From Mucor racemosus (Eukaryota > Mucoromycota > Mucoromycetes > Mucorales > Mucoraceae): DNA of 64,000 nt. The notes beneath the pieces were generated by a model. That model did no database searches. It saw only the letters and a program-made list of their open reading frames with translations, and had not been told where the DNA came from. A program made the position numbers and the translations under genes. The DNA lies in NCBI GenBank assembly GCA_027405735.1, contig JAPEHQ010000008.1:2170001-2234000 (forward strand), written 5' to 3'. Below, piece by piece: positions 14,615 to 27,282 of this stretch; the first letter of the stretch is position 1, and each line of letters begins with the position of its first letter.

Positions 14615-15745
14615 GATTTTTTGTTTTAGCAAGAAATATTGATTTTTCGTCGAGATAATCAAAATAATAGTTCTTATCACAGTTTGAAATCTATCATAAC
14701 GGGGCTCCAAAATTTATTTTAAAAAATGGACGAAAAATGATTCAAAAAACAAAATCGTTTAAATGCTCATGAACTGCAAAGTAAGTAGACCTAGCGTATT
14801 AAATGGTTTTTGTATAGTTTTAAATTCTGCATCCATCAATTTAAAATTTGAAAAAATGTTTCACATAAAATTTTGCGCAAAATGCAATTAAAATTTTGGA
14901 GGTTTTTTGAAGATACAGGACAATTTTCATAAGCATATTTAAAATATAATAAATGGCAATGATGCGCAAAAAAATTATCTATCGATCGAGCTACTATTTA
15001 ACTTTTTAGCTACATTTTTCGTAGAGAAAACAAGATTTTTATCCAATTTTTTTTCAGTTTCAAAATTTGGGATGAGGGTATACAAGGGGAAAATGGACGC
15101 CAGAAATGGAGGTACCTTTTTGTATACATTTTTAAGGATATATCCACGAAAAATTAATATTTTGAAAAACTTTAAATTGGATCCAAGAAAGCTCAACGAG
15201 CTTAATGACATGAATAAAAAAAAACTGCTACTCAATTTAACCAATATTTTGAAATCTACTACAAAAAATGTCAAAAAAAATGAAAAAAAATAAAAGTGCT
15301 CAGAATTTTTTTATATTCCAACATGTTATAGAGCATTTCAAAACAAGTAAGTTTTATTATTAGAAAGTGTTAGTATAGCTTAATTTTTTCTGGAGATATG
15401 AAGCCTCAAAGTTTTCAATCCTTTAGCAGTGAAATACGCGTAAAAATCTGAAACATTAGCACTGAAAAATTAATACCAACTTCAAAAAATAGGATATATT
15501 TGGGTACTTGTTTTTGGAATAAAGGTGAGCATCTCAGGTACATTGGCGTATATTTTTTTCTTGGTGTTATTTAGTGAAAAAAAAGGCAGAGCAGAGATGA
15601 AAAGCGAGACCCAGTTTTCAAGAAAAAAGCAGTAAATTTTACCTGTTTTTGAGTCTTTCGTGGGATGTAAAATAAATTTAGGAGCAGGTGGCATAATACA
15701 AACAATTTATATCTATTTAAAAATGCTTAAAGTAGATCCTAATAG
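14615..15745 (+). repeat. R1 dispersed repeat, copy B
   Basis: Direct repeat of copy A, collinear over nearly its full length with scattered substitutions and one-base indels. The shared internal frame is at 15072-15293 (RVYKGKMDARNGGTFLYTFL) and ends earlier than in copy A. The copy stops before the GATTTTGAAGATTGGAAC block that ends copy A and copy D. Confidence 0.75.
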
Positions 15746-16419
15746 TTGGTTGATACGGGGCTAATTATGAAAAATGCTACGCTCCAGTTCTAAACATTAT
15801 GTTATGTTATTAATAATAATAATTTTATAATTGCTATATTTAAACCTACATGATGAGAATGTTGACAACTCAATTATTTTCTGCAACGTTTGTTATGTTG
15901 CAACATAATTGATTTTAAAATTGGCTTTATGTTCTATATAATGATATAAAAAAAGTTATCAGGTGTTGAATATTTTTGTAGGACCTCTTGCAATGTTATA
16001 TAATTGTTTGGGTTTTCAAGAGAAACAGTATTCAAGTTTTCAAAATTCAATTACTCTCAAGGCAGTGCTTCACAATTCAATTAATCTTTTATCGCTACCG
16101 ATACTCAACTTTAATAAAGTATACTTTGCATAACTTGGAACATTATCACGCATTTATATACCACCCTACTTGATATTGGGATTGTCTTTTAAACAGGTAA
16201 AAAAAACTACATTGTTCAAGTAAATCACACAAAATTTACACTCCATGTTTAACGTTAATTGTATGTGCTTGAATTGATTAATGAATCAAAAGTTTGCATT
16301 TATTAAAGGGGATTTATATATCATTAGAGAATATTATGCAAATAGTGGGTTTCGTTAGTTTATTTATATGGTAATAGGGTATATATTCTTTTTGCACCAT
16401 CCTCATCTTTTTTCAATTA
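15746..16419. other. gene-free, AT-rich
   Basis: No frame, RNA gene or repeat match was recognised. The last 100 bases are presumably the 3' UTR of the minus-strand gene that ends at 16420. Confidence 0.4.
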
Positions 16420-17969
16420 TCAGTAAATAGAATCCGCTTTAAATTTACTGGTGAGATTTGCTATACAATGACCAATTTTCGGTAACGTTATTTGTATTTC
16501 ACTCCAATCATCAGGCCAGACAGCAACAACTCGCTCTTGTTCTATAAACTTTTTTGCATATTTTCGGGATTTTATGTATGCAAGAGAGAACGCAAATAAG
16601 AATTTTTCTTCAGGATCAGAAAGTTCATCGTTCATGTTAGTCAATAACTCATCATCTGGACAACTTTTGATGGCCGTCATCCCATATTTATTACTAGTAT
16701 AATCATCCTTGATGCGTATTAAAGAGCTAAATTGACCAGTATTTTCCTCTTCTTCGTCCTCATCTTCTTTTGTGGCTATCCAATTATCAATTTCTTCCTC
16801 ATCCATTAGTGTGCACCAGGCAAAGATAATATTGCCCTCGATCCAACTGTCAACTATCCAAAATAAATCTGCCTCTGAATTCATTTCTTTACATACTTTA
16901 GCTATGTTTCCATATTGTGCCACTATATATATTATAAGTATTCTGGCTCATTTTCTTTTTTTTTTCTGTAAATAGTACTTACATTGAGCATTCATAGCGT
17001 CTTCCCACTTCTCATGTAGTTCGGTTTCCTTTAATATAACTCTAAGAGCAATATCTGTTAAGCCTTCTTTTTTCATGTGTTGGGCCACTGGCTTTGGTGT
17101 ATCTTTGACAATAGGTTTTAATTTGGCTGTGGATGTGGGTATAATAAATTTGAAATCGGAAAGTGGTGGTAGTTTTGAATCATCGCTGCCGTTTGCTAAA
17201 CGTTTGGTAACTAATATATCATTTGTTGGAGGAAGAGGATGAGGTTGTGGAATAGCTTCTTGTGTTGAAAAGCTGGAAGTAACACTTTCCGCCATGTCAT
17301 CACCAAAAGGCAACATGTCATTCTCGAAAGCTTCAAGTAAAGGTGATCCTAAATTTGAAACAAATGAATTAACACTACCCTCTCTAAAGAATTTTTGATC
17401 CTCATTGACATTGTTAAATTGAAGATCTGTTGGTAACAGAGGCTGAGAATTATCAGAGAAATTAGATATAATGCTGTCTGTTTGAGTTGCACTTTTATTG
17501 TTGCTTTCATCCAAATCAAATAGAAATGGTGTCGCTAAATCAGAGTCGCCTATTTCTGATATTGCTTCGGACCATGCATGACTATTTTGAGTGCCAACAA
17601 GAGCTACATCAAAGGCTGATTCTTGTGTATTTGACGGTAATTCTTCCACTTCATCGACTGTAACATTGCTCTTTTGAGACTGATCGAATGAAGATGCAAA
17701 TGAGTCAAAGGTAGAGAAATCTTGCTCGAATTTGGATGTCTTTCTTATTTTGGCAGTATGCTCCTTTCTAGTCTATATCATCCAAGTTAATATTTAAAAG
17801 GTATGAATGGTAAAGGAAACACATACCTGTGAGAAGAAATCTAAAATACTCGAGTTTTGTGAACCAAGGAGATTAGATGATCCATTTTTTCTTTTGTTCT
17901 ACAGATATCAGATAAGTAAAAATATCAAGTAATAATGCATATCATGGTATTTACATTTTTTTTGGGCAT
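16420..17969 (-). CDS. unknown acidic protein with a PCNA-box-like N-terminus
   Basis: I do not recognise the family. Inferred exons 17969-17955, 17898-17827, 17772-16983 and 16922-16420 give 459 residues. The start MPKKNNKRKNGSS is basic and is followed at about residues 18-28 by SQNSSILDFFSQ, which fits the PCNA-interacting pattern (x-x-I-x-x-F-F, with Asn or Gln at the first place). The middle is Ser/Asp/Glu-rich and probably disordered. The last 160 residues look folded, with ADLFWIVDSWIEG, an acidic run EDEDEEEE, and KFLFAFSLAYIKSRKYAKKF before VVAVWPDDWSEIQITLP. The overall plan (basic start, PIP-like box, disorder, C-terminal module) resembles replication or repair accessory factors, but that is only an inference. 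Introns have canonical borders and close in frame, so the gene itself is well supported. Confidence 0.7.
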
Positions 17970-18358
17970 GATTAAAAAAGAACCAGAGTTTAAATTGGAA
18001 AACGCGATGAATAGATGCGTGATAAATTCACGCAGTTTCTAAATAGCCGTAGCAGCAGCAGCTTCATTTTGAACCCCACCTTTTCAGATTTTGAAACATG
18101 AAAGCAAGCAATCGAATTAATGCTAGTCTATAGCATCTAAAACAGGGCTGTTAAGTTTTTTCTTGGTTGAAAATATTGGATTAGACACATTTTTATTGTT
18201 TCCCTTTGAATCAATATCGTAATTTTTGCTTATTGATTTATTGATAATTTAAATACAAGAAATTATTGATGAATGATGAGTGCTGTTTTAGTGAATGCAA
18301 AATATAATATAATTTTAAAAATGGAATAATATGAGGAAATTATGTGTTTTGTATATTC
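17970..18358. other. spacer between two minus-strand genes
   Basis: About 390 bases holding the promoter of the PCNA-box gene and the 3' flank of PEX5. The only visible feature is a short GTAGCAGCAGCAGC run at about 18047-18060. No gene seen. Confidence 0.45.
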
Positions 18359-20462
18359 TTAAAAATCAAATTGACCACGAAAAACATCCAAGTTACGATA
18401 ATCACATTGAGCTGCAAGATCTTCACGACTCATCCTGTATATAACAAACAATTAGACATAGTTTTACTGAGTGATATGATACAATTACTTACATGTACAT
18501 CAACAAACGCAAACTGTCCCATATACCATCGCTTGTGCCATTGGGTATATCCACAGGAACTCCTTTCTCTAATGCTCTCGCTGCTTCGCCTGCAGAAAGC
18601 GCTGCTGCGCGCTGAAGATCAAGTGCAGTTAATAAATGCTCTGCTGCTTCATGATGTTGTCCCATATTCATGCAACTGATAGCCAAATTGTATCTTGCAC
18701 GCACAAAAGACGGATTAATCTGAAGCGCATTGAAATACATCTCAACAGCACCCATACTATCACGAGAATTGGCCAAAGTTGCGCCTACTTTATTCCATAA
18801 TTGATAATCGTAAGGTCTACTGATCAAAGCTGCTTTAAAACAATCCACTGCCTTGTCGTATTCTTCAGACATGTTGAACAAAACACCCAATCCAACTTGC
18901 ACATCAGCATCCATTTCTTCACCAGGAGCTGTGCGTGCTGCCTCCAAAAATAGTTGAGTAATATAATTATGTCTTTTCACTTCATTTGTATAATTCTGGC
19001 CCAACTTTTCTTGCAATATGTGCTTGTATTTGGGACTATTGGCAATCCATTGTTCTAAGCAATTATAAGCATCCATACGGCAATGTTCATTGGTATAACT
19101 GACTGCCAGGGCTAACCAGGCATCTAAACAATTAGCATCAATAGAAACTGCTTTTTCCAATGCTGTAATTGCTGCGGCATCACGCTCATTCTCTTGTTGC
19201 TTCAAACCAAGCTGTTCCCATGTTTTTGCACCTTCTGGATTGAGTTGTGCTTTAGCTTCCAAAGCCATAATGGCATCAGCTAATGTTGTATGAATGGCAT
19301 TATCAATAGCACCTTGACATTGTAGATAAGGATTTTCTGCCATATAATTGTATTTCTCGTACTCGGGATGAATTGCTCGATATCCATACGGTTTACCATC
19401 TGGCTTTAATCGATTCCATTCCTTTTGAGCCCCTTCCCATTCAGATTTTAGTTCAGATTCTTTACTATCAATGCTTTTTTGGTATCGTTGGATCCAATCA
19501 TCCTCGTTTTCTAAACTTTTTGATATAGATTTCATTTCTTGTGCTGTTAAATCGTGATATTTACTGAATTCTTGCGACCAATCCTTTACATCCAACATTT
19601 GAGAGGAGGATCTCGGTATGGGGCGTGTTGGTCTCACTGGTTGTTGATATTGTTGATGTGCAGGTTGCTTATTCTTGGTTGCTTCCCATGTTTCATGATC
19701 AGCAAACTCTTTATCCCAATCTCTATACTGTTGTTGTTGTTGGGATCCATCATCTACTTGTTCAAAAGCACGTTGAAATGCCAACTGCTCTTCATCAGAA
19801 GAGGGTGGTGATGATTTTTGAATATTAGAAAATTCATCTCTCCATGTCGAACGAATTGTGGGTGATCTACTACTGTGTCTTTGATATATTTGTTCAAATT
19901 CTTCATGTGTACTAAGCATTGGTGATGAAGGTTGAGATAAGCGACTACCACTCGAACCAAATTCTCTGGTCCAGTCTTCTTTAGAGTGTTGAAAACTATC
20001 AACATGCATCGGCAATGGTTTTTGAAATGGACTAGACACATTACTTCTGTCAAGTTGCTCTTTTTGGAAGAATTCATTAGTCAGCTGCGCAGGGAAAAAA
20101 AATACAAGGTTAAATCAAATAGTTAATGTACGAAATGTGTGTAACTTTACATTATCACTACTTGGAATTGGACTTTGAGTATAAGGGCTTCGAAAACTGG
20201 GAGAAGCCTTTATGAAATGTTAGAAAATTGCAACCAATGTTCCTTTTTAGTTGTATGCATACCTTTGAGCCTTCACCTTTTTGAAAATAGTGTTCCTATT
20301 CAAATTTGTATAAATAAAAAATTTTCTTGAAGGTTTTTTTTTTTATGCAAAAAAACTTGCCTGTTGTAAACTTCTATCTTGACCAAATTGTTTTACCAAA
20401 TTATTCAAGCCGTTGTCAGGACCGCAATCGGAACCAACTCCAGTTAATTTTGAAAATGCCAT
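18359..20462 (-). CDS. PEX5: peroxisomal targeting signal 1 receptor
   Basis: Cycling receptor that binds C-terminal SKL-type signals in the cytosol and delivers cargo to the PEX13/PEX14 docking complex. Inferred exons 20462-20361, 20295-20263, 20207-20151, 20084-18493 and 18434-18359 give 619 residues. The N-terminus has the conserved Cys (residue 13, SDCGPDNGL) used for monoubiquitin-driven recycling. W-x-x-x-F/Y docking motifs occur at about residues 100-260 (DWTREF, TWRDEF, DWDKEF, DWSQEF, DWIQRY). The C-terminal half is TPR repeats (ALEKAVSIDANCLDAWLALA, VGLGVLFNMSEEYDKAVDCF, NALQINPSFVRARYNLAISC). The last exon gives the family ending CDYRNLDVFRGQFDF. The first intron starts GCAAGT after CAG, a GC-AG intron. 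Length and order are normal for fungal PEX5. Confidence 0.95.
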
Positions 20463-21632
20463 GTATCTCTATGATAATATTGTAAATAAGAAAAGATTGA
20501 AGAAAGAAAGATTCGAAAAGACCAAAAAAGAAAATTTTATGATACTGGATAATTAAATAAACCCTTGGGTTTGAAAAACTTCCAATAACACGGATGAAGC
20601 ATTTCTCTCTACTTTACCATTTGTATTTTATTTGATTCGAAACAAGAAAGAAAAAAAAGCAAATACTAGACTGACTAAACGTAATTGATCTTTTTTAATC
20701 ATTCTATTTCACTTCTTGGGTTACATTGACTATGTAAATTTGCTTTTTTTTCAGTTTGACAAACTCAAATGAGAATAAACGAAAGGTCTCGGTGGCAAAT
20801 CTTGGTTGTCAAATTACCAATCCAACCTGAAACAATATTTGTACAATCTTGATGGGCTGATCTGATACGGATCTTTCCTGGTCATTCTTCCATATTACTC
20901 CTTGTCTTTTATAAAATATAATAGTAAAGTTGTTACCCACGTGTGGTAACGCAAAGAAAAATTAGCCTTTGAGGCTAAATATCACAACCAAGTAAAGGGC
21001 TCAAACGAGATTAAGCGTATGTAATTTATTTTAGAAAAACACACATATATATATATCACAAGGCCCTGTTTTTGACATACATCAATAATTTGTAAATGCC
21101 TACACATATGCGTTATAAATATCTGTGGGCATTTAGTTGCAATCTATTATGAATTCACCAGATTTAAATATAGGCTTGCGTTCTTTTCCCATTATTAATG
21201 CCAAATATGATACCTATGACCAGTTTTAAAGGATTTTCAACCTGCTTTTAATGAACTTGGAAAATTATAATCATGCTACACGAGTTGCATATTGCATCTA
21301 ATACACTGCAATATTTTTTGTTTGAGAAAATTAAGCAGTATCAAGCCTACGCAATTTTGCTCAGAAACTCTCCTCTTCTGTTTTCTAGATCTATATTTCA
21401 GATCAAAAATGCTTGCCAATAGAGCTAAAAGATCTGATACTACTGCCGGAAACTTTTTTACATATGCAATTACTATGAATGTATTGTTTAAAACTATGTT
21501 TTTTTTTTATTGATTTAAGAGAGAAAAAAGATTGAAAAAAATTAATTAGATTTGTACGTATAATATTTTGTATGTTTGTATATGTATAGAAAATTGGAAT
21601 GTAATAAAAGGTTTGATATAATAGAATAATGT
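20463..21632. other. 1.2 kb spacer between PEX5 and the Git1-like gene
   Basis: Contains the PEX5 promoter and the 3' flank of the permease gene. The one clear element is the E-box palindrome at 20932-20950. A 73-residue frame at 21292-21513 shows no recognisable features. Confidence 0.5.
20932..20950. promoter_or_regulatory. near-palindromic E-box (CACGTG core)
   Basis: GTTACCCACGTGTGGTAAC is almost fully self-complementary around a CACGTG core, about 470 bases upstream of the PEX5 start and 680 bases past the permease stop. CACGTG is bound by bHLH factors such as yeast Pho4 and Cbf1. Function here is inferred from sequence only. Confidence 0.4.
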
Positions 21633-23488
21633 TTAATTTTCAGCCCTAATATTGTTGGAATTGATGGATGCTGATGAGTTTTTAGGGTTATTGTGTATGA
21701 CATCTACTTGTTGTTGTTGTTGTTGTTGTTGGTTATCCAAACCGAGTTGACGAACATCATAACCATTTGCAATAAGATATTCACGAAAATCAGCATCTTC
21801 TTGCACCAACCCATCAGGTCCGATTTCTGGAAGTAAAAACCAAGCAATGAAACTTGCAAAAATTGCAATACCACTACCAACCAAGAATGGACCACGATAA
21901 CCACCCATAGCATCTTGCATAGGTACAAAAGCTAATGTTCCAACAGTTGCGCCTACTTTGCCGATAGCAGCAGCAATGCCATAGCAAGTGCCTCTAACTG
22001 CAGTAGGGAACAATTCCATAGCATTTAAACCCATTGTAGGTCCTGGGCCATATTCACCTAAAGCCAAAAAGATACCATACATGATCTGCATGATATATTA
22101 GTAAACTAGATCAATTTAAGAATAAAAATACTACTTACAATAAACATTGGCATACAGTTCTTGGATAATGGTTCATAAACACCACCCAAAATCATACCAA
22201 TGATGCCTTGAGCAAGTAGACCGTAAGCTAATGTTTTTCTACGGCCAATCCAGTCGACGGAAAAGGCGCCGGCCAAACAACCAGGAAGATAGAAAGAGTA
22301 AAGAAGGATATTCCATGAAACCACCTCGATAGTAGATTGACCATCTGCTACGCTATCAATAATGACAGAAGAAAAGACACCATTAGGGTATGAAATAAAA
22401 TCATAAATGAACCATAAGCCAGAAGTGAGAAGAATACGGAACCAATATCTTTTGAAGATGAGTAAATAAGGTACACTTTTTTTCATGGCGCCTGTGCGAT
22501 ATCTTTCAGAATCTGCCATCTTGAGTCGAACTGTTTAGGGATTGTATGGTTAGCACTGCATACTATAACAAAAAAAGTAATGTGATGTAAATTAATGACT
22601 TACAATAAAGTACAGATAAAGGTGGTACAATACCAAGGCCAAGAGAGAGACGCCAAACAGGTTCCAAGTTATCCTTGAAGATGGCAAGCAAAATAACGGG
22701 TACAATAGCTGAAACAACATAACCGAGATCAATAACAAAATTGGTAACCTAGTATGTAGTTTAGTTTCAGCTTTCAACAGATCAAAAAAATAAACACATA
22801 CCATGACAAACAAACCACCACGCTTTCCAGGAGCTACTTCATCAGCAGATTCGCCAGCAGAAACAGAACTACAAGGATATTCACCACCTACACCAACACC
22901 GAGGATACCTCTGGAAATAATCATCATCCAAAGTAAACCATCCACAGTAGCTCCGCTTGAAGCACAGGACAAAGCAGCACCAACAATGACAAGCACTGTG
23001 GTTGCGACAAGTCCGATCTTACGACCGACACGATCAATGATGAGACCAAAACCTGTTTTTTTTTTATATACAACATTAGAGAAAAATTTAAACGATATAT
23101 ATTTTTATAATACTTTACCTAATTGGCCTATGATAGCACCTACAAACATGGCATAAGATAAACGAGATTTCATATCAGCATTGAACACGTCGGCGCCATA
23201 AATCTTTCCTAGAAACAGGTTCACAAAACTGATAACACCCGATTGATAACCATCTGAAAGTAAAGCAAATCCACTGAACAAAACATTAAAATAAGAAGCA
23301 GTTTTTGATTTGGTTTTCTTGACTAAACCATCTTCACTGTCTGAAATAATTGAACTCCCAGTTGTACTATCATTATGTCTGGCCTTATTAATCAGTTTCT
23401 GATCTCGATCTACAGCAAGATCCACTATCCTTTCATCCACTATAGGGTTTTGAGTATTACCGTCATTAAGATTATTGTTCCCGGACAT
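21633..23488 (-). CDS. MFS phosphate-compound permease, Git1/Pho84-like
   Basis: Twelve-segment plasma-membrane H+ symporter of the PHS family. Yeast Git1 imports glycerophosphoinositol and glycerophosphocholine, and Pho84 imports phosphate. Inferred exons 23488-23119, 23052-22802, 22748-22604, 22530-22139 and 22085-21633 give 536 residues. Seen: hydrophilic N-terminus, first membrane segment FSGFALLSDGYQSG (Git1-like wording), MFS signature GFGLIIDRVGRKIGL, RGILGVGVGGEYPCSS typical of PHS members, second-half DWIGRRKTLAYG, and ALGEYGPGPTMGLNAMELFPTAVRGTCYG. The tail has a Gln run (eight Q) and Asn/Ser-rich end. The Git1 assignment over Pho84 rests on the first membrane segment and is moderate. 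A CACGTG element lies 460 bases upstream of the start. Confidence 0.85.
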
Positions 23489-25139
23489 TTGCCTTTTTTC
23501 TTTTATTTGAAAAAAAAAAAGGACTGATTGAATTTTTGCGTGTATGTGGGTATGTGTGAAAGAAACAAGGAAAAAGAAAGCAAGAAAATGTGACCCATGA
23601 ATTTCTTTTATATATATTTTTACCCAATCTGGAATTTATTTCCCTTATGATCTAAGGTAACCTACTTTCTCGAATGTCTCAGACCACCAAAAATTACAAT
23701 GCTTTTATCACAGCAAGTGATATCATGCACGTTTTCGATTCTTTACGATAATTTCTCCAACTTTGGATGATTTTATCATTTATCTTTTTTTTTTTTTTTT
23801 TTCATATCTATCTGTATTCTGAAGTTCATATTCATTTCATCTTGTGCTACATATAAACTTTGTTTTATCAAATTTTGTAAATTCTTATATAGCTATATGC
23901 CACTATCATTCATCAACCTAAAGTGACAGTGTAGTGAGCTTTGGGGTCGCACGTGTGAATGGCTAAAGAAAACCCGGCCATACATCGTAAGTTCTTCTTA
24001 TTGGCTTTGTACCAGCATTCGATATCCGATTTTCTGTAATAAATTTTGCATCTTAGATTCTGCGTTTGTGCCGCCCCATCAATAAATGGTAGTGACTATG
24101 CTACAACAAAAGTTTTCACTATTTATGGTCAATAAATACATTAAATATTGTATGTATACAGATCAAAATATTTATCATTGTATACTTTCTTGTACCCGAA
24201 CTTTAATTTCTTAATCATTTCATATGTAGTGCAACATTTACTAACATTTGATTTCTAAAGATACCAACAAACAAAAGTTGTTAGACTGCAACACATGTAG
24301 CATCTTTTTAAGGGCCAATAATACTACGATGATTTGTTCATGTGAAAGAGAAATGTGGTGTCAATTGTATCTGCATTAACTGTCATTGCAACACAAAAAA
24401 AAAAAAAAAAACAAAAAGGTGCTGCTTACAATTTTTTATTTTGTCGTACTGATGGAATACATTTTTTCTTTCTTTCTGTGTCAACAGAAAGCGCATTAGC
24501 AAATGATGTATGACATGTAGAGAAAATCAAGAAAGATCTCGTGTTACGTGAATTCTTGCTCTATATTATGACATTTGTGATGAAATATACTGGTGTATAT
24601 TCCTGCGATGTCCCATCGTTAAGCTGATGACTTTGAAAACTGATATATGTAACCATGTTGCCTTGATGGTAATACAATTTTCGTTTGATTTTAGTCATAT
24701 AGCAATGTCGACAAGCCGAAAATTGCTTTGCCTTGGTTAAAGCTCGGATTGTTGATATGCCTAATTAGAATGCTTAATTTTGCTTGGATGAAATAGACAA
24801 CATTTCAAGGTTTAAATATTAGGCCTTATTAATATTAGCTTCAAAGCTCTAACAACAGTATATTTTTATTAGGAACTCTTGGGTTAAAAAGACATATACT
24901 GTATATATATTTAAAGGCTTATGAAAAATTATGGGGTATTTTATTATACATGATATTTCCTCTTGGAGTTTTATAAATTTTCAAAAAGTTAAGTTTTTGT
25001 AATGTCAATCCTCAAAACCGAAGTGTTTCAATATTTCAATAACTAACTCCACACTAAACAATTTTTGGAATATACCTGATACACTGCTAAATAGATAAAA
25101 GCTGCTCTCACTCTCCTATCTGTTCCTGAAGTATCTACA
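23489..25139. promoter_or_regulatory. promoter of the Git1-like gene and gene-free flank
   Basis: No protein frame. A CACGTG E-box lies at 23950-23955, within a GC-richer block (TTGGGGTCGCACGTGTGAA). T-tracts occur at about 23785-23802 and an A-tract at 24393-24411. In yeast GIT1 is controlled by Pho4 through CACGTG sites, so the box is a plausible phosphate-response site. The remaining sequence shows nothing recognisable. Confidence 0.4.
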
Positions 25140-26095
25140 TTAGACAAAAGACTCAAAAACGCGTAAAATTCGCTGATTTTTCCTTGAAAACTGGGTCTCA
25201 CTTTTCACCCCTGATCTACTTTTTTTTCTCATTAAATAACGCCAAGAAAAAATTATATGCTAATGTACCTGAGGTAATCCGCTTTAATCCAAAAACTAGT
25301 ATCTGAAAATATCCTATTTTTTGCAGTTGATATAACTTTTTCAGTGCTAATGTTTCAGGTTTTACAGGTATTTCACTGATAAAAATTAAAAACTTTGAGT
25401 CTTCATATCTCTGCAAAAAATTAAGCTATACTAACAGGTTTTATTAATAAAACTTACTTGTTTTGACGTACTCTATAACATATTTTAATATAAAAAAATT
25501 CTGAGCACTTTTATTTTTTTTTCTTTTTTTTGGCATTTTGTGATAGATTTCAAAATATTCGTTAAATTGAACAGCATTTGTTTTTACATTCATATCATTA
25601 GCATTGTTGAGCTCTACAGGACCCAACTTAGCTCTTCTCAAAATATTGATTTTTCGTGGAGATATCCTAAGAAACGTATACAAAGGAATACTCTCGTTTC
25701 TAGCATCAATTTTTTCCCTTGTATACCCTCATCTCAAATTCTGAATTTGAAAAAAGATGGACAAATATCTTGTTTTCTCTATGAAAAATGCAGCTAGAAG
25801 GTTCGGCAATAGCTTGATCGATAGGTAATCTTTTTACGCATTATCCCATTACTTATTTTTAAAATGCGCTTATAAAAAGTGATGCATATCTTCAAAAAAC
25901 CTCCAAAATTTCAATAGTATTTTACGCAAGATTTAATGTGAAACGTTTGCTTAAATTTTATTTAGGTGGATGCAGGATTATAAACTGTACACAAAACATT
26001 TAATACGCTAGGTCTACTTACTTTACAGTTCATGAACAATCAAAATAATTTGATTTGAATCGTTTTTTTTTTACCATTTTGTACAAATCGATTTT
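25140..26095 (-). repeat. R1 dispersed repeat, copy C (inverted)
   Basis: Read on the minus strand this follows R1 copies A and B from the block ATGCTCATGAACTG-like (near 26035) through GATGAGGGTATACAAGGG (near 25730) to TGAGTCTTTTGTC (near 25150). It is more diverged than A is from B. The internal frame is kept from MYTFLRISPRKINI (25444-25683, minus). Confidence 0.7.
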
Positions 26096-26944
26096 TGAAC
26101 TCAGTTAGTATTGTCTGTGAGCTGTACAGTGAACTAATATTTTGGTTATACAGTAGCAATAAAAAATTAATATTCTTTGTTGAAACTAAAATGTTGAGTC
26201 CACAATTTTGTGTACACTTCTTGGTTATTCAGATTATGACGACACAGTGTCACAGTGTGGTATAATAAGTTCTACATTGCTGTGTACTGCGTTATAAAGC
26301 TCAGTTAATATATATTGAGAAATTCGAAACTAATGTGTATTATCTAGACTTTATTAGATATGTATGTTTATATATACTTAAAGATATTATAACCAGCTAA
26401 TAAAATATAATTAGAACTAGATATAATATTTACTGTACGAGCAGACCGGCCCAATAGGCAAATAATACAGAATGGGGTCAGGACGAGAGACAGGTGGGCG
26501 GCAGCCACGTAGGGGAGTTTGTGTATCATTATTAATAACAGCAGCAGCCAGTTGACAATCCCCCTGACGACCTTGCCAAGGCGCATGGAAGAGGTAGGTT
26601 AAACCAGCATTACTGGGGACAGAGCCAGGCAAACACTACGGCCGAACTATTATGCTTTCCATGAGCATAATGATCTGCACAAATGGGAAGAGTAAAAAAA
26701 TTTGTGCAGATCAAGCAGCCCAGATGAGCAGATAGAGCAATGAGATCAAGGTTGTTTAGTCAATTTACTAAAGTACATATATATCAATCATAATATAATT
26801 AATAACAAAGATAATTTGAATGGTTTAAAGCAGATGTGAGTTACTCTGATTTAACAGAATTGCCTTATTGACGAGATATATCAATTTGAAATTTGGGGTT
26901 TGAAAGAGTTCTGCTCATGTTCTTCTTTTGGAGACCAAATGGGA

Positions 26945-27282
26945 TGTAATGATTCACATTACATGATGTTTCAACAATAATTGCATGAATTAGTTTCAGT
27001 TGTATAATTTATATAAATATATAAATGTTGAATCAGATATTGAACACTAGTAAAAATATCTGTTTCTTTCTTTTGTTAATAATTTTAATCAAATAAATTT
27101 ATTATCACAATCACAACCGATCTATTACTTAATACTACTTGTCAAATATTAATCACACTTAATACATAGTAAGTATTGACCAAAGTAGTAGTTAACTACA
27201 ATTAGTAACACCAACAACGTCCACCTTTTGTACTTTTTTCTTAATAGACTCAACCTATTACAAGATTATAGTACTTATTACA
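26945..27282. mobile_element. solo LTR with 5-bp target duplication
   Basis: A 338-bp insertion starting TGTAATG and ending TTACA, flanked by TGGGA on both sides (26940-26944 and 27283-27287). R2 copy 2 has the uninterrupted site at about 43514 (AAATGGGAACAAC), which defines both ends exactly. The first 19 bases contain a TGTAATG/CATTACA hairpin. TG...CA ends, size and 5-bp duplication are those of an LTR left by recombination. It is not the LTR of the chromovirus at 45269. Confidence 0.85.

Noticed and set aside
19554..20077. Several frames on both strands at 19.5-20.1 kb
   Set aside because: Shadows of the long PEX5 exon.
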